A stretch of 60,759 nt of DNA from Candidatus Dormiibacterota bacterium (GCA_003153125.1 PLWW01000123.1:10463-71221); one strand, 5' to 3'. Positions 44,778 to 53,330 are shown, numbered from the stretch's first letter. Notes: generated by a model from the sequence alone, not told the origin. Program-made: numbers and translations.

Positions 44778-44790
44778 GGTCAGAATTATA
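44762..44790 (-). promoter_or_regulatory. rrf2-suf promoter with putative Rrf2 operator over the start codon
   Basis: TATAAT (44790-44785) lies 7 nt before the ATG. AATTCTGACC, 5 nt spanning the start codon, then GGTCGGAATT form an inverted repeat with 9 of 10 pairs. The block repeats at sufU (36252-36224). Confidence 0.75.
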
Positions 44791-44819
44791 CGCCGACGCT
44801 CAGGAGCGGGATCATCCGA

Positions 44820-44849
44820 CATACTCGAATGAGGTCTGCCGCCACGTGA
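44820..44849 (+). promoter_or_regulatory. -10 candidate (CATACT) and 6-codon upstream frame for the flippase gene
   Basis: CATACT (44820-44825) precedes an ATG at 44829 that encodes only MRSAAT. Its TGA overlaps the GTG start of the next gene (44846), so the flippase may be translated by coupling. Confidence 0.35.
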
Positions 44850-45886
44850 GCGTACCCGCCGTCGACCTCGCCCCCGCCGCCCCCGCCGTCCTGCCGGTCG
44901 ATGGGGCGTCGACGGGCAGCCGCAGGCGGCGTGTGATGGTCGCTCGGATCACCCGCGTCGCCTCCGTCGTGGTCAGCGCTGGGGCGCTGCTGATCCTGCT
45001 GCGGCGCGTCGACCTCCCCTCAGCCCTGCACACCGCCGCCGCCGAGCCGTGGCCGCTCCTGGGCGCCACCGTCGCCCTCAACGCCGTGGCCACGTGGCTG
45101 CGGGCGGGACGCTCGCAGATCGTGCTCAACACCCTCGGCCATCGCGTCAACCGGGTGAGGATGGTCGGCACCCAGCTCGCCGGCCAGACACTCAGCTGGG
45201 TCAGTCCCGTGGCCGCCGGCGACTTCGTGCGACCGTACCTCTGGCGCAGCCGTGACGGTGTGCCCCTGACCCCGGGGATCGTCACCGTGCTCTACGAGCG
45301 CATCTTCAGCTTCGGTCAGCTGGCCGTGGTCGGCTCGGCGTGTATCGCCCCGTTCGCGTTCGGCGGGGGCCTCCTCGCCGTGGCCGCCGCCGCCGGTGCC
45401 TGCCTGCTGGCCGCGCCCTGGCTGCTCGCCCGACTCATCGGCGCCGGCACCGACGCGGACCAGGCCGCTGTGTCGTCGGGCTGGCGTGATCGCCTCGTCC
45501 ACGCCGCCGGGCAGCTCTGGCGGCTGGCCGGCGACGGCCGCCTCAGCCTCCGCTTCACCGGGCTGACCATCGCCGTTGTCACCGTCAGCGCGCTGCAGAT
45601 CGAGCTCCTCGCCTCGGGGATCGGCATCGCCCTGCCGCTGTGGATCGCCGCCGCGGCGTTCGCTCTCTCCCAGGTCATCGGCAGCGCCTCCAGCCTTCCC
45701 TTCGGCATCGGACCCGCGGACGCCGTCGTCGTGGCGCTGCTTGTGCACGCCGGCACCGGCCCGGCCGGAGCCCTTGCCATCACCCTGCTGTCCAGGCTGA
45801 CGGTCACCGTGCCGCTCGGCCTCGCCGGGGCTCTCGCCTACATGCGGCTGGGCCGCCCCCCAGGGACCGAGGTCACCGCCCCGTGA
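44846..45886 (+). CDS. Flippase-like membrane protein, LPG-synthase-TM family
   Basis: A 346-aa protein with about eight hydrophobic helices of the lysylphosphatidylglycerol-synthase-TM/AglD-tail type (UPF0104). Typical elements are LNAVATWLRAGRSQIVLN, QTLSWVSPVAAGDFVRPYLW, TVLYERIFSFGQLAVVG and the C-terminal SASSLPFGIGPADAVVVALL. Family members are associated with lipid or lipid-glycan translocation and surface glycan assembly. It overlaps the epimerase gene (GTGA), tying it to sugar-nucleotide metabolism. Confidence 0.82.
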   Translation: MSVPAVDLAPAAPAVLPVDGASTGSRRRRVMVARITRVASVVVSAGALLILLRRVDLPSALHTAAAEPWPLLGATVALNAVATWLRAGRSQIVLNTLGHRVNRVRMVGTQLAGQTLSWVSPVAAGDFVRPYLWRSRDGVPLTPGIVTVLYERIFSFGQLAVVGSACIAPFAFGGGLLAVAAAAGACLLAAPWLLARLIGAGTDADQAAVSSGWRDRLVHAAGQLWRLAGDGRLSLRFTGLTIAVVTVSALQIELLASGIGIALPLWIAAAAFALSQVIGSASSLPFGIGPADAVVVALLVHAGTGPAGALAITLLSRLTVTVPLGLAGALAYMRLGRPPGTEVTAP

Positions 45887-46857
45887 GGCGACCCGAGCAT
45901 GTGGCCAGGGTCGTGGTGGTCGGCGGCGCGGGCTTCATCGGCACCCACGTCGTCGAGCGCCTGGCGGCCGCCGGGTGGGCGATCCTCGTCGTGGACGACA
46001 GCTCTCACCCCTGTGGCGTCCCTCTCCCCGGCTCAGTCGACCTGCTCTTGGCCGGCGGCGGCAGCGACGAGGCGCGCGCTGCGATGGAGCGATTCCGGCC
46101 CGCCGCCCTTGTTCACCTCGCCGCCAAGGGCGGCGTCAACCGCGCCCTCCGCGACCCGGGCGGCCACGTCGCCGACGTGCTCTCCCAATCGGTGGGGTGC
46201 TTCGCGTCCGCGGCCGCGGCCGGCTGCTCGTCGATCGTCATCGCGTCCTCGGGGGGAGCCGTGTACGGGGACCCGCGCGTCCTCCCCGCCAGCGAGCGAC
46301 TCAGGCCAGCTCCCCGGTCCGCATACGGTGCCGAGAAGCTCTGCGAGGAGACCTATCTCGCCACCGTCGCCCAGCGCGGGGTGCGCACCATGGCGCTCCG
46401 CTACGGCAACGTCTACGGGCCGCGCCAGGATGGAACGGGCGAGGCTGGGGTTGTGGCGATCACCGCGACCCGGCTCCTGGAAGGGCTCGCGCCGGTGGTT
46501 TTCGGCGACGGCCTCCAGACCCGCGACTTCGTCTACGTCGAGGACGTCGCCGAGGCCACGGTGGCCGCGCTGGGCAGCAGGCGCAGCGGCCCCGTGAACG
46601 TCGGCACGGGCAGAGAGACCAGCGTCCGCGATATCGTCAACGGCTTGGTCCAGCTCACAGGCTCCACCGCCGGCATCGAGTACCGGGCGGCACGCGATGG
46701 AGAGGTGCGCCGCGCCGCGCTCGACGCGTCGCGGGCACAGCGGTGGCTGGGCTGGCGCGCGCAGACCAAGCTGATCGATGGGCTGGCACGCACGGCGGCA
46801 TTCTTCGCCGCTCGCGGTCCGGCCGCTGCAACCAACGTTTCCGGGGGGACCACCTGA
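45883..46857 (+). CDS. NAD-dependent epimerase/dehydratase (extended SDR)
   Basis: A 324-aa sugar-nucleotide enzyme. Its NAD-binding motif is VVVVGGAGFIGTHVVERLA, the active site has SSGGAVYGD (Ser) and YGAEKLCEE (Tyr-x3-Lys), and LRYGNVYGPRQ and DFVYVEDVAEATV follow. It resembles UDP-glucose 4-epimerase relatives, but the exact sugar is unknown. The GTG at 45883 overlaps the upstream stop; a GTG at 45901 is the alternative. The UDP-sulfoquinovose synthase begins 1 nt after its stop, so they may use the same UDP-sugar pool. Confidence 0.88.
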   Translation: MRRPEHVARVVVVGGAGFIGTHVVERLAAAGWAILVVDDSSHPCGVPLPGSVDLLLAGGGSDEARAAMERFRPAALVHLAAKGGVNRALRDPGGHVADVLSQSVGCFASAAAAGCSSIVIASSGGAVYGDPRVLPASERLRPAPRSAYGAEKLCEETYLATVAQRGVRTMALRYGNVYGPRQDGTGEAGVVAITATRLLEGLAPVVFGDGLQTRDFVYVEDVAEATVAALGSRRSGPVNVGTGRETSVRDIVNGLVQLTGSTAGIEYRAARDGEVRRAALDASRAQRWLGWRAQTKLIDGLARTAAFFAARGPAAATNVSGGTT

Positions 46858-46858
46858 C

Positions 46859-48112
46859 ATGCGGATCATCGTTCTCGGCGCCGATGGTTACCTCGGCTGG
46901 CCCACCGCGTTGCACCTCTCGGCGAAGGGGCACGACGTGATCGCGGTCGACAACCTGGTGCGGCGGCGCTGGGACCGCCGCTGCGGCACCAACAGCCTGG
47001 TGCCGATCACGTCGATGGAACGGCGAATCGCCCGCTGGACGGAGTTGAGCGGCCGGCCCATCGCGTGGCACAAGCTCGACCTCTGCGACGCCGACGCCGT
47101 CACCGCCCTTGTGGAGGAGACGTCGCCGGACGCCGTCGTGCATTTCGCCGAGCAGCGATCGGCGCCGTACTCGATGATCAGCCGCGGCCACGCGGTCGAG
47201 ACGCAGGTCAACAACGTGGTCGGCACCCTCAACCTGCTGTTCGCGATCCGCGACCACGCCCCCAACTGCCACCTCATCAAGCTGGGCACGATGGGGGAGT
47301 ACGGTACCCCGAACATCGACATCGAAGAGGGGTTCATCGAGATCACGCACAACGGGCGCAGCGACCGGCTGCCCTTTCCCAAGGTGCCGGGATCGATGTA
47401 CCACCTCAGCAAGGTGCACGACAGCCACAACATCCACTTCACCTGCCGGATCTGGGGTTTGCGCGCCACCGACCTCAACCAGGGGGTGGTGTACGGGGCC
47501 CAGACCAAGGAGACCACGCTGCACCGCGACCTCGCGACCCGTTTCGACTACGACGGGATCTGGGGCACCGTTCTCAATCGCTTTTGCGCGCAGGCGGCCA
47601 TCGGCCTCCCCCTGACCGTGCACGGCAAGGGCGGCCAGACGAGAGGGTTCCTCGACATCCGCGACACGGTCGCGTGCATCGAGCTCGCCGCCCTCAACCC
47701 GCCGGCGGCCGGGGAGTTCCGGGTGTTCAACCAGTTCACCGAGCAGTTCAGCATCCTCGACCTTGCCGCGCGCGTCCAGGAAGCGCGTGCCGCCCACGGC
47801 CTCGAGACCGACATTGTCCACCAGCCCAACCCGCGCGTCGAGCTGGACACCCACTACTACAACGCCAAGCACCAGCACCTGCTCGACCTCGGCCTCCACC
47901 CGCATGCCCTCGCGGACACGCTCATCGAGGACGTGATCCACGTGGTGCAGCGCCACAAGTCGCGGGTGCGCCCCCACACCCTCGCAGCCACGGTCGACTG
48001 GCGCACGGGTGGCGACGTCTACCACGCACCCGCCGCCACCAGCGTCGCACCCCGCGAGATCGTCGGCGAGGTCACCGCGCGGGTGCCGGTGGGGGCTGCC
48101 GCGGCGCGCTGA
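46859..48112 (+). CDS. sqdB: UDP-sulfoquinovose synthase
   Basis: An SDR enzyme that makes UDP-sulfoquinovose from UDP-glucose and sulfite, the head-group donor of the sulfolipid SQDG. The 417-aa protein is very like SQD1/SqdB: GADGYLGWPTALHLSAKGHD, VDNLVRRRWD, HLIKLGTMGEYGTPNIDIEE, ITHNGRSDRLPFPK, YHLSKVHDSHNIHFTCR and LRATDLNQGVVYG. The catalytic Thr and Glu (GTMGEYG) and Tyr/Lys (YHLSK) are present. The family also occurs where sulfoquinovose enters surface glycans. The glycosyltransferase SqdX/SQD2 is not evident nearby. It meets the GT2 gene tail to tail with no gap. Confidence 0.94.
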   Translation: MRIIVLGADGYLGWPTALHLSAKGHDVIAVDNLVRRRWDRRCGTNSLVPITSMERRIARWTELSGRPIAWHKLDLCDADAVTALVEETSPDAVVHFAEQRSAPYSMISRGHAVETQVNNVVGTLNLLFAIRDHAPNCHLIKLGTMGEYGTPNIDIEEGFIEITHNGRSDRLPFPKVPGSMYHLSKVHDSHNIHFTCRIWGLRATDLNQGVVYGAQTKETTLHRDLATRFDYDGIWGTVLNRFCAQAAIGLPLTVHGKGGQTRGFLDIRDTVACIELAALNPPAAGEFRVFNQFTEQFSILDLAARVQEARAAHGLETDIVHQPNPRVELDTHYYNAKHQHLLDLGLHPHALADTLIEDVIHVVQRHKSRVRPHTLAATVDWRTGGDVYHAPAATSVAPREIVGEVTARVPVGAAAAR

Positions 48113-48835
48113 TCACCGCCGCGCCGGCAGCGACCTCCGCATCGTCCAGCGGAAGACGATCAGCTCCTTGATGGCACGCGCGATGGCGCGGGGGCGTGCC
48201 CCCGACCGCCGTCCCGCACGCCGTGCGTGGTGGGGGACGGCGTGCTGGGCGATCCGCCACCCGGCGTGGCGTGCCTTGTAGTACAGCTCGGTGTTGATGA
48301 GGGCGCTGTGGGCGTGGAGCTCCATCGAGTCCAGCACCTCACGGCGCATCACCTTCATGGCGCAGTCGATGTCGCGGTACGGCAACCGGTAGAGCACCAG
48401 CACCAGGGTGTTGAACACCCAGCTGACCACCGACCGCATGGCGGCGTCCTGGCGCTCCTCGCGCCATCCCCCGACGAGATCCGCGCCGGCCAGCAGAGGC
48501 ACGAGGATGGCGAAGTCGGCGACCTCGAACTGGCCGTCGGCGTCTGTGAACGCCACGTAAGTGAGGCGGGCGGCCCGCAGGCCGTCACCGACAGCGGCGC
48601 CGTAACCGCTCTTGCGCTCGTGACGCACGATGCGCAGGTCGACGCCGAGGTCGGCCGCAAGCGAGGTGGCCAGCTTCCCACTGCCGTCGGTGCTGCCGTC
48701 GTCGACGATCACCACCTCGAAGCGCTCGGCGAGGGTGGGCAGGGTTGCCGCCAGGTGTGGCAGCAACCAGGTGACGTTCTCGGCCTCGTTGTGGACGGGG
48801 AGGACCAGGCTGAGCTCGGGCAGGCGTGTGGTCAT
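48113..48835 (-). CDS. Family 2 glycosyltransferase, polyprenyl-phosphate-sugar synthase type
   Basis: A 240-aa GT-A enzyme like dolichyl-phosphate mannose synthase. It has LSLVLPVHNEAENV, VVIVDDGSTDGSG, AFTDADGQFEVAD (DxD motif) and DIDCAMKVMRREVLD. It lacks C-terminal membrane helices. It should load a sugar on a lipid phosphate carrier for use by a GT-C enzyme, and such a gene lies just upstream in the same operon. Confidence 0.88.
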   Translation of the reverse strand: MTTRLPELSLVLPVHNEAENVTWLLPHLAATLPTLAERFEVVIVDDGSTDGSGKLATSLAADLGVDLRIVRHERKSGYGAAVGDGLRAARLTYVAFTDADGQFEVADFAILVPLLAGADLVGGWREERQDAAMRSVVSWVFNTLVLVLYRLPYRDIDCAMKVMRREVLDSMELHAHSALINTELYYKARHAGWRIAQHAVPHHARRAGRRSGARPRAIARAIKELIVFRWTMRRSLPARR

Positions 48836-48845
48836 GGCGCGCTGA

Positions 48846-50036
48846 TCATCCGGAGATGGCGATGGCCGTGGTGAGGCCGAAGATGGAGAGCGAGATCGCG
48901 CCGGCGACGTAGGCGGCCGCGGCGACGACGATCCCGCGCCTCCGCCTGGCCCCTCGCGCCACGCCCCACACCAGCAGCAGGAGCGGACCCGCCGCCGCCA
49001 CGAGCAGGTAGCGTCCCTGCGGCTGGAACACGACCACGACGGCGTTGGCCAGCGAGAGCGCCAGCGCGCCGGCGGCGGCGAGCGCGTACGCGACCACCGC
49101 CGTCTGCCGTCCGCGCGGCCAGCCCGGCCACGCGCGCACGAGGAGAACGACGCCGACGACCAGGCCGGCGAGGAGTGCCGCCGCGAAGAACGCCATCAGG
49201 GCGCGCCCCGCAGGCGGCAGGATCAACGGCGACCCCTGGTAGCGCTCCGGTGTCAACAGCCCGTACATCGTCTGGGAGAGGAACACCCGCAGCTGCGCCA
49301 GGTTGCGCAGCCGGCTGGGAGGGACGCCGAGCGGCGTCAGCGGGGGCAGGAGGCGGTGGAAGGCGACCAGGTTGCGTGCGTACCACCAGCCCGAGATGGC
49401 GGCCACGGGCACCGCCACGGGCACGAGATGACCCGGCAACAGGTGACCACGCCAGTGCCAGAGGGCCACGGCGCCGAGCACGATGATCAGCGGGAGGTCG
49501 GTCTCCTTGGAGATCAGTCCCACGCCGACGCTCACCCCGATCAGCCAGAGGAGGCCGCGCCTGGGCAGGTCGGCGAGCGCCACCTGGGTGGTCACCAGCA
49601 GCAGCAGGGCGCCCGCCGCGGCCGCCAGGCTGTCGTCGGTGATCGACGCCGACACGAACTGAAAGCCGGGCAGCAGCGCCAGGGCTGCCGCCGTGCTCAC
49701 CGCCAGCCAGGGCCGGCGCGGCGCCAGCAGCCACACGATGCGCGCCACCAGGAGGACGGCGAGGACGCCGAGGAGGATCGACAGGAAGCGCAGGGCCACC
49801 GGGGGTGCCTGGATGCGCAGCAGGGCGGCCGCCATCAGGTAGTAGAGCGGAGGCTGCTGCCTCTCCGGGACCAGCGCCCCGGGAAGCGAGGCGTGGCCGG
49901 CGATCAGCTGCGCATAGGTGAGGTGCGAGTGTTCGTCGGCTGAGCTTCCGACGGGGATGCTCAGCGCGTACGTGACGGCAAAGACGGCGAAGACGGCCAT
50001 GGCCGCGACCAGGGCCAGAGCCGGGGCACGCCTCAC
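48846..50036 (-). CDS. GT-C membrane glycosyltransferase, family 39-like
   Basis: A 396-aa protein with about ten hydrophobic helices. The first outer loop carries the acidic pair SSADEHSHLTYAQLI typical of GT-C enzymes, then QQPPLYYLMAAALL. These use lipid-phosphate sugars outside the membrane, matching the GT2 gene 10 nt downstream. The acceptor, protein or glycan, is unknown. Its GTG overlaps the cysteine desulfurase stop. Confidence 0.8.
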   Translation of the reverse strand: MRRAPALALVAAMAVFAVFAVTYALSIPVGSSADEHSHLTYAQLIAGHASLPGALVPERQQPPLYYLMAAALLRIQAPPVALRFLSILLGVLAVLLVARIVWLLAPRRPWLAVSTAAALALLPGFQFVSASITDDSLAAAAGALLLLVTTQVALADLPRRGLLWLIGVSVGVGLISKETDLPLIIVLGAVALWHWRGHLLPGHLVPVAVPVAAISGWWYARNLVAFHRLLPPLTPLGVPPSRLRNLAQLRVFLSQTMYGLLTPERYQGSPLILPPAGRALMAFFAAALLAGLVVGVVLLVRAWPGWPRGRQTAVVAYALAAAGALALSLANAVVVVFQPQGRYLLVAAAGPLLLLVWGVARGARRRRGIVVAAAAYVAGAISLSIFGLTTAIAISG

Positions 50037-51238
50037 CCGCCGGCTGCTGTCAGGGCGCGCCGCTTCGGTGGCTTGCCCGCAGACGCCGTCGCTGTGTCGA
50101 TGGCCTCGACCAGGTGGTCGATGGCATCATCGACGTCGGTCGCGAGGGTGCCACGCCCCATGCTGAGGCGGAGCAGCGCGGTCCTGCCCGGGTCCTCGCC
50201 CATCGCCGCGAGCACGTGTGACGGCCGCGCGGCGCCGCTGGCGCAGGCCGATCCGCCCGACACCTCGACGCCGGCGCCGTCGAGGGCAGCGACCAGCGCC
50301 TCGGCGGAGGCGTCATCGACGAGCAGCGCGCTCATGTTGGGAAGCCGCTGCGCCGCCCGTGCCGCCACCCGCACGTGCGCCGCCCGCTCGAGGACGGCCG
50401 CCTCGAGGCAGTCGCGGAGCGCGCCCAACCGCGTCGCCTCGTCCTCCCGCTCGCCCTCGACCAATTCGGCGGCGACCGCGAAGCCGGCGATCGCGGCCAC
50501 GTTCTCGGTGCCACTGCGGCGCTCCCGCTCCTGGCCACCCCCATCCATCTGCGCGGTGAGGTGCGTGCCCCAGCGCGCGTACAGCACTCCACAGCCCTTG
50601 GGGCCGTAGCACTTGTGGGCGGAGAGGCTGAGCAGGTCGACGCCGAGCGCCCGGGGATCCACCGCGAGGCGACCCAGCGCCTGGACGGCGTCGGTGTGCA
50701 CCAGCGTGCGCGGGTTGGCCAGGCGCACAAGCCGGGCGGCGTCGGCGACGTCCTGGACGGCGCCGACCTCGTTGTTGGCGAGCATCATCGACACCAGCGT
50801 GGTGTCATCGCGCACAGCGGCGGCGACGCGCTCCGGGTCGACGCGCCCGGCGGCGTCGCAGCCCACCACGGTCACCTCGGCCTCGCCCCGCGCGGCCAGC
50901 GCCGCCGCGGTGCCGAGAACTGCCTCATGCTCGACGGCGCTGACGACCACGTGGCGGCCGCGCTCGCCACCCCACCTCTGCAGCGCGCCGCGCACGGCGA
51001 GGTTGTCGGCCTCGGTGCCGCCGCTGGTGAACGTGAGCTCACGTGGCGCGCAGCCGAGGACGGCGGCGAGCCGGTCACGGGCGTCGTCGATGGCGGCCCG
51101 CGCGCGCCGCCCGCGATCGTGCGCCGAGGACGGGTTTCCCCAGTGCTCGCGGAGGAACGGAAGCATCGCCTCGACCACCTCGGGTGCGGGTGGCGTCGTG
51201 GCCGCGTGGTCGAGGTAGATGCGCCGGGCCGAGATCAG
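50033..51238 (-). CDS. Cysteine desulfurase, IscS/NifS type
   Basis: A PLP enzyme of 401 aa distinct from SufS. It has YLDHAATTPPAPEVVEAM, FTSGGTEADNLAVRGAL, the PLP Lys in LSAHKCYGPKGCGVLYAR and the mobile-loop Cys in VEVSGGSACASGA. This class often supplies sulfur for tRNA thiolation. The start appears to be a CTG (51238) overlapping the stop of the dehydrogenase upstream; no in-frame ATG, GTG or TTG precedes the conserved N-terminus closely. Confidence 0.92.
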   Translation of the reverse strand: MISARRIYLDHAATTPPAPEVVEAMLPFLREHWGNPSSAHDRGRRARAAIDDARDRLAAVLGCAPRELTFTSGGTEADNLAVRGALQRWGGERGRHVVVSAVEHEAVLGTAAALAARGEAEVTVVGCDAAGRVDPERVAAAVRDDTTLVSMMLANNEVGAVQDVADAARLVRLANPRTLVHTDAVQALGRLAVDPRALGVDLLSLSAHKCYGPKGCGVLYARWGTHLTAQMDGGGQERERRSGTENVAAIAGFAVAAELVEGEREDEATRLGALRDCLEAAVLERAAHVRVAARAAQRLPNMSALLVDDASAEALVAALDGAGVEVSGGSACASGAARPSHVLAAMGEDPGRTALLRLSMGRGTLATDVDDAIDHLVEAIDTATASAGKPPKRRALTAAGG

Positions 51239-52317
51239 CTCATCCCCAGGGAGCCCCAGAGCTCGAGCTTGTTGCGGACCGCCTCGATGACTGCGGCGGT
51301 GAACTCGTCGGTGAAGGAGTGGCCGCCGAGGTCGGCGGTGCGCGTTCCGGCCCGCACCGTCTCGAAAGTGGCCTCGTACATGGCGCGCGACGCCAGCTTG
51401 CACCGAGGGTCGACTGAAAAGCTGAGCAGGGAGGCGGCGGCGAGGATCATGGCCATGGGGTTGGCGATGTTCTTCCCGAGTAGAGCCGGGGCGGTGCCGT
51501 GGGGGGCCTCGGCCATCACCACGTGCGGCCTTGTCGAGTCCTCCGTGAAGCCGAGCAGAAGTGACTCGGCGCCGGCGATGCTGCCGAAGAGCTGCAGGAC
51601 GAAATCGCTGAGGCAGTCGCCGTCACGATTCAGCGCCGGGATGACCAGGGCGTCGCCGCCGTGGGTGAGGAGCAGAGCGTAGGTGGCGTCGATCAACTGG
51701 GGCTCGTAGGCCACGTCGGGATAGCGCTGCGCGGCGGCGTCCATCTCCTCCTTGAGCATCCCCTCGTACACGGGCGACACGGTGAACTTGGGGCCGCCGA
51801 AGACGCGCGCGTGGGTGCGGCGCGCGTGCGCAAAGGCGAACTCCGACACCGCCCGGCACGTCGACCGTGAGATGTGCTCGGTGCGGAATGCGACCTCGTC
51901 GTCGCCGGACCCCTCGCGCCACTCCGTGGCGTTGTAGGAGTCGTCGACGGCCATGCGGACCACGCTGATGGGCGCGCTCACGCCGGCGACCGACGGAACC
52001 CCGGGGATGCGACGCCCGGTGCGCAGGATCACTTTGCCGCCGACCCGCTTGCGCAGCAGTGCGTTGGGGCTGCCCACGTCGCCGGCTTGCTCAGGGGTCA
52101 CCGTGGCCGCCTTCAGCCCGTAGCCACAGGCCACCATGGCGTCGGCCGCGTCGAGCACCACGGCGTTGGCGGTGGCCCGGCGGTTCTCGAGGGAGAGGTC
52201 GAAATGACGCAGCTCGAGGTCCGCGCCGATCACCTCGGGAGCGATCACCCGCAGGGCCTCCTCGAGGAGCTCCTGCCCGGTCTGGTCGCCGCCGAGCACG
52301 GCGATAGTCGTGGTCAT
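51235..52317 (-). CDS. Isocitrate/isopropylmalate dehydrogenase family protein
   Basis: A 360-aa NAD(P)-dependent beta-decarboxylating dehydrogenase. It has AVLGGDQTGQELLEEAL, the substrate-binding Ser region GSPNALLRKRVGG and RTGRRIPGV, the metal-binding NRDGDCLSDFVLQLFG, and MAEAPHGTAPALLGKNIANPM. It could oxidise isocitrate, isopropylmalate or a related 2-hydroxy acid; the GSPN phosphorylation-loop form favours isocitrate. Its ATG has a TACGCT element 8 nt upstream. It heads an unusual operon with the desulfurase and glycosyltransferases. Confidence 0.88.
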   Translation of the reverse strand: MTTTIAVLGGDQTGQELLEEALRVIAPEVIGADLELRHFDLSLENRRATANAVVLDAADAMVACGYGLKAATVTPEQAGDVGSPNALLRKRVGGKVILRTGRRIPGVPSVAGVSAPISVVRMAVDDSYNATEWREGSGDDEVAFRTEHISRSTCRAVSEFAFAHARRTHARVFGGPKFTVSPVYEGMLKEEMDAAAQRYPDVAYEPQLIDATYALLLTHGGDALVIPALNRDGDCLSDFVLQLFGSIAGAESLLLGFTEDSTRPHVVMAEAPHGTAPALLGKNIANPMAMILAAASLLSFSVDPRCKLASRAMYEATFETVRAGTRTADLGGHSFTDEFTAAVIEAVRNKLELWGSLGMS

Positions 52318-52325
52318 CGCGCCAC

Positions 52326-52331
52326 AGCGTA
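52326..52331 (-). promoter_or_regulatory. -10 element (TACGCT), leaderless dehydrogenase
   Basis: It ends 8 nt before the ATG at 52317. Confidence 0.4.
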
Positions 52332-52391
52332 GCCGCGTTCCCACGCTTCACGCAGCGCGGCGACGACCGCTGCGCAACGCGCGCGGCTGCC

Positions 52392-52397
52392 TATGAT
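52392..52397 (+). promoter_or_regulatory. -10 element (TATGAT), leaderless start
   Basis: It ends 6 nt before the GTG at 52404. Confidence 0.5.
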
Positions 52398-52403
52398 CCG
52401 CGC

Positions 52404-52937
52404 GTGCCGTCCCCCTCGCCGACCACCACCGCAGAAGAGCGCCGGCCGGCGGCGATCCTCGCCATCTACAGCTGGGACATGGTCCTCGCCCTGCTCGCCC
52501 TGCTCGGTGCCCTCGCGGCCTTCGGCGGGCAGGCCACGGTGGGGAGCAGGACGGTCAGCGTGAGCCTCGGCGAGCAGGTGCTCGCCGCCGTCGAGTCGGC
52601 GTCGTTCGCGGGGCTGCTGATCATCCTCGCGACGCTGCTGACACGGCGGCGGCGCTGGGTGCGGCGCGCTCAGATCGTCACCCTGGCGACTGCGATCGCG
52701 CTCGGGGCGGTGTCGCTGCTGCTCGCCGCCGTCGTCCCCGGCCAGGGCCTCCAGGCGAGTGCTCTGACCGCGCTCCTCGTTCTCGTGGTCGACGCCGCGG
52801 CGATCCTGGCGCTGACCGGGCAGAAGGTGATCGGCTGGTACGAGCAGGACGGCGCCATGCCCCGTTACATCAGCGGGACGATCGCCTTCTGGGCGATCAC
52901 CAGCGCGGTGCTCATCGTGCTCCAGACCCTGCGCTGA
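52404..52937 (+). CDS. Hypothetical membrane protein
   Basis: A 177-aa protein with five hydrophobic segments: MVLALLALLGALAAFGG, FAGLLIILATLLT, IVTLATAIALGAVSLLLAAVV, ALTALLVLVVDAAAILALTG and GTIAFWAITSAVLIVLQTL. No family is recognised. It converges with the single-domain response regulator gene. Confidence 0.72.
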   Translation: MPSPSPTTTAEERRPAAILAIYSWDMVLALLALLGALAAFGGQATVGSRTVSVSLGEQVLAAVESASFAGLLIILATLLTRRRRWVRRAQIVTLATAIALGAVSLLLAAVVPGQGLQASALTALLVLVVDAAAILALTGQKVIGWYEQDGAMPRYISGTIAFWAITSAVLIVLQTLR

Positions 52938-52946
52938 GGCGCTGGC

Positions 52947-53324
52947 TCAGATCATCGAGAGCAGGTCGCCGACCACGGCGACCAGGGCGTCCTCGTCCAG
53001 TGGCTTGGCGAGGACCGCGGCGGCGCCAAGCTGCAGCGCACGCTCCTTGGTCCGGACGTCCCCGGGCGGGGTGAGGATGACCACGCCCGCGCGGGGATGG
53101 TCGGGTGAGAAGCGGACCGCCTGGAAGTACTCGAGGCCGTCGACGTCGAGCGTGGTGTCGAGGAGGAGCAGGTCGGGCGGGTTGTCGTCCATCTGCTGGC
53201 GCAGCTCGCGCATCTGACGGACCCATTTGACCTCGTGGCCGGCCTCGATCAGCCGGCTCACCACCGGGGCGGCGACCGACGCCTGGTCTTCCGCGAGCAG
53301 GATCCGCGCGGGCATCCCCATCAC
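52947..53324 (-). CDS. Single-domain response regulator
   Basis: A 125-aa receiver domain without an output domain. It has ARILLAEDQASVAAPVVSRL, the probable phospho-Asp in DLLLLDTTLDVDGLEYF, and the Lys in AVLAKPLDED. The DTTLD context is unusual, because most receivers have D-x-x-M/L-P there. It may act in a phosphorelay or by direct protein binding. A GTG at 53324 follows a TACCAT element by 6 nt; the ATG at 53321 is the other option. Confidence 0.82.
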   Translation of the reverse strand: MMGMPARILLAEDQASVAAPVVSRLIEAGHEVKWVRQMRELRQQMDDNPPDLLLLDTTLDVDGLEYFQAVRFSPDHPRAGVVILTPPGDVRTKERALQLGAAAVLAKPLDEDALVAVVGDLLSMI

Positions 53325-53330
53325 CTGCGG

